Origin: Mycobacterium fragae
Lineage (GTDB): Bacteria > Actinomycetota > Actinomycetes > Mycobacteriales > Mycobacteriaceae
Assembly (NCBI RefSeq): GCF_002102185.1
Contig: NZ_LQOW01000026.1
Span: 248,001 to 312,000, forward strand
Direction of reading: 5' to 3'
Length of the DNA stretch: 64,000 nucleotides
Both the position numbers and the translations under genes were made by a program. Numbering within the stretch: the stretch's first letter is position 1; the number at the start of each line of letters is the position of its first letter. The notes beneath the pieces were generated by a model, which had not been told where the DNA came from, did no database searches, and was given only the letters and a program-made list of their open reading frames with translations. This document shows, in pieces, positions 62,646 through 64,000 of the stretch.

Positions 62646-64000
62646 GTGACACAAGACGTTGACGTCGTCGTGGTCGGGGCCGGCCCGGTCGGGTTGACGT
62701 TGGCCAATATCCTTGGGCTGCAAGGAGTGCGGACCGTGGTGGTCGAGGAGCGCGAGACGCTCATCGACTACCCGCGCGGGGTCGGTCTGGACGACGAGGC
62801 GCTGCGCACCTTCCAGGCGATCGGTTTGGTCGACCGCATCCTGCCGCACACTGTGCCGAACCAGATTCTGCGGTTCTTCGACGCCAAGCATCGGCTGCTG
62901 GCCGAAATGGCCCCGGCCGACGCCCGTTTCGGCTGGCCCAAACGCAACGGTTTCGTACAGCCGCTGGTCGACGCCGAATTGCTCGGCGGCTTGGACAGAT
63001 TCGACCACGTCGAGGTGTGGTGGGGCCGTCCGATGATTTCCTGCACCGAGACAGGCGACGCGGTCACCGTCGAGCTCGGCGGCGGAGGTGACACGAGTGT
63101 GCGGGCGCGCTACGTCGTTGGCTGTGACGGCGGGCGAAGCGCGACCCGGCGACTGATGGGTGTGTCCTTCGACGGCACCACCTCGCCGACGCGCTGGCTG
63201 GTGGTCGACATCGCCAACGATCCGCTCGGTCACCCGAACAGCGAGGTCGGCGCCGACCCGCGGCGCCCGTATGCGTCGATCTCGATAGCGCACGGAATTC
63301 GCCGGTTCGAGTTCATGATTCACGCCGACGAGACCGACGAACACGCAGAGGATCCCGCGTTCCTGGCGCGCATGCTGGCGTCGTTCGTCCCCCATCCTGA
63401 CCGTGTCGAGGTGATCCGGCACCGGATCTACACCCATCACTCGCGGATCGCCGGGGCGTTTCGTCGGGGCCGGCTGCTGCTGGCCGGCGACGCCGCGCAT
63501 CTGATGCCGGTATGGCAGGGCCAGGGCTACAACAGCGGCATCCGGGACGCGGCGAACCTGGGTTGGAAGCTTGCCGCGGTGGTGACCGGATGCGCCGATG
63601 ATGCGTTGCTCGACACCTACGACGTGGAACGACGCAAGCACGCCCGGGCAATGATCGATCTCTCGACCATGGTGGGCCGCGTCATCTCGCCGACCAATCG
63701 GCGTGTTGCCGTCGCCCGGGATCTCGTGGTGCGATCGGCCTCAATTGTGCCCATGCTCAAGCGGTATGTGCTGGAGATGCGGTTCAAGCCGATGCCGCGC
63801 TACGAACACGGGGCCGTCGTGCATACTGCACCGGACTCGCCCGTCGGCACCTTGTTCGTGCAACCCCGCGTCGATACCCGTGAACATCAGAACGTCATGC
63901 TCGACGACGTCCTCGGCGACTGGTTCGCGGTACTGTGCTGGAACAACAATCTCCGCGAAATCCTCGGTGCCACAGCGTTTGCAAACTGGAAGGCGCTGGG
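62646..64000 (+). CDS. FAD-dependent aromatic hydroxylase, MhpA-like, cut by right edge
   Basis: First ~451 residues of a class A flavin monooxygenase. [15 protein letters not shown] (FAD), [11 protein letters not shown] (NADPH/FAD), and [19 protein letters not shown] followed by [13 protein letters not shown], the hallmark of 3-(3-hydroxyphenyl)propionate hydroxylases. The frame stays open to base 64000, so the C-terminal thioredoxin-like domain is missing. GTG 62646 follows the hydrolase stop by one base. Predicted role: hydroxylation of a phenol to a catechol for ring cleavage. Confidence 0.88.
   Translation, partial: MTQDVDVVVVGAGPVGLTLANILGLQGVRTVVVEERETLIDYPRGVGLDDEALRTFQAIGLVDRILPHTVPNQILRFFDAKHRLLAEMAPADARFGWPKRNGFVQPLVDAELLGGLDRFDHVEVWWGRPMISCTETGDAVTVELGGGGDTSVRARYVVGCDGGRSATRRLMGVSFDGTTSPTRWLVVDIANDPLGHPNSEVGADPRRPYASISIAHGIRRFEFMIHADETDEHAEDPAFLARMLASFVPHPDRVEVIRHRIYTHHSRIAGAFRRGRLLLAGDAAHLMPVWQGQGYNSGIRDAANLGWKLAAVVTGCADDALLDTYDVERRKHARAMIDLSTMVGRVISPTNRRVAVARDLVVRSASIVPMLKRYVLEMRFKPMPRYEHGAVVHTAPDSPVGTLFVQPRVDTREHQNVMLDDVLGDWFAVLCWNNNLREILGATAFANWKAL

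Overview
The window is from a high-GC actinobacterium, almost certainly a non-tuberculous Mycobacterium. The first ~30 kb keeps the gene order I remember for M. tuberculosis H37Rv Rv0808 to Rv0839: purF, purM, DUF3073, ygfZ, pabC-like, nitrobindin, sseC, cysA, DUF4395, thiX, glnR, mshD, pho/pst genes, an LCP protein, dus, desA1, kmtR, the Lys/Glu/Asp/Phe tRNA cluster, lpqR-like and an Rv0839-like methyltransferase. GTG starts, 4-bp stop/start overlaps and leaderless starts are frequent, as expected for mycobacteria.

Layout. (1) 1-6.4 kb: an FAD enzyme cut by the left edge, purine synthesis (purF, purM), ygfZ and a class-IV aminotransferase/aminodeoxychorismate lyase. (2) 6.4-12 kb, minus strand: a TIR-transmembrane-PknH_C-like fusion protein; a 32-residue membrane peptide coupled to a nitrobindin; and a sulfur operon (DUF4395, cysA, sseC) led by a leaderless polycysteine short ORF. 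(3) 12.1-18.4 kb: glnR, mycothiol synthase and a pstSCAB phosphate importer, with phoU convergent. (4) 18.5-25.4 kb: cell-wall LCP ligase, dus, desA1, TetR/MpaB pair, and the metal sensor kmtR with a histidine-rich partner. (5) 25.5-31.2 kb: two methyltransferases, an Fgd2-like F420 enzyme, four tRNAs, a VanX-type dipeptidase and an amidase.

(6) 31.3-44.9 kb is a catabolic island that I do not recognise from M. tuberculosis. It holds a two-subunit adenosylcobalamin acyl-CoA mutase with non-standard active-site motifs, an F420/LLM oxidoreductase, a CoA transferase, an acyl-CoA ligase, a pair of acyl-CoA dehydrogenases, enoyl-CoA hydratase, SDR, thiolase, a MeaB-type GTPase chaperone, a KshB-like reductase, a hydrolase and an F420/PPOX protein. 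Two divergent promoters inside it carry the same 17-bp palindrome, so the parts are probably one regulon that activates, rearranges and beta-oxidises an unknown branched acid.

(7) 45.5-64 kb is a second oxidative island: a tandem-duplicated GntR regulator, a phytoene-desaturase-like flavoprotein with a 2x[4Fe-4S] ferredoxin, a mycofactocin-type SDR, two P450s, two paralogous six-helix membrane proteins next to NorE/NorF-like (COX3/COX4) proteins without a catalytic oxidase, further dehydrogenases, a limonene-epoxide-hydrolase-like enzyme, a KstD-like dehydrogenase with IclR regulator, a meta-cleavage-type hydrolase and the start of an MhpA-like hydroxylase. An identical 18-bp promoter element precedes the first P450 and the alcohol dehydrogenase. 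Together these suggest oxidation and ring opening of a terpenoid, steroid-like or aromatic substrate, but the substrate cannot be read from the sequence.

No insertion sequence, prophage, CRISPR array or rRNA was seen, and no gene-free stretch exceeds 300 bases.
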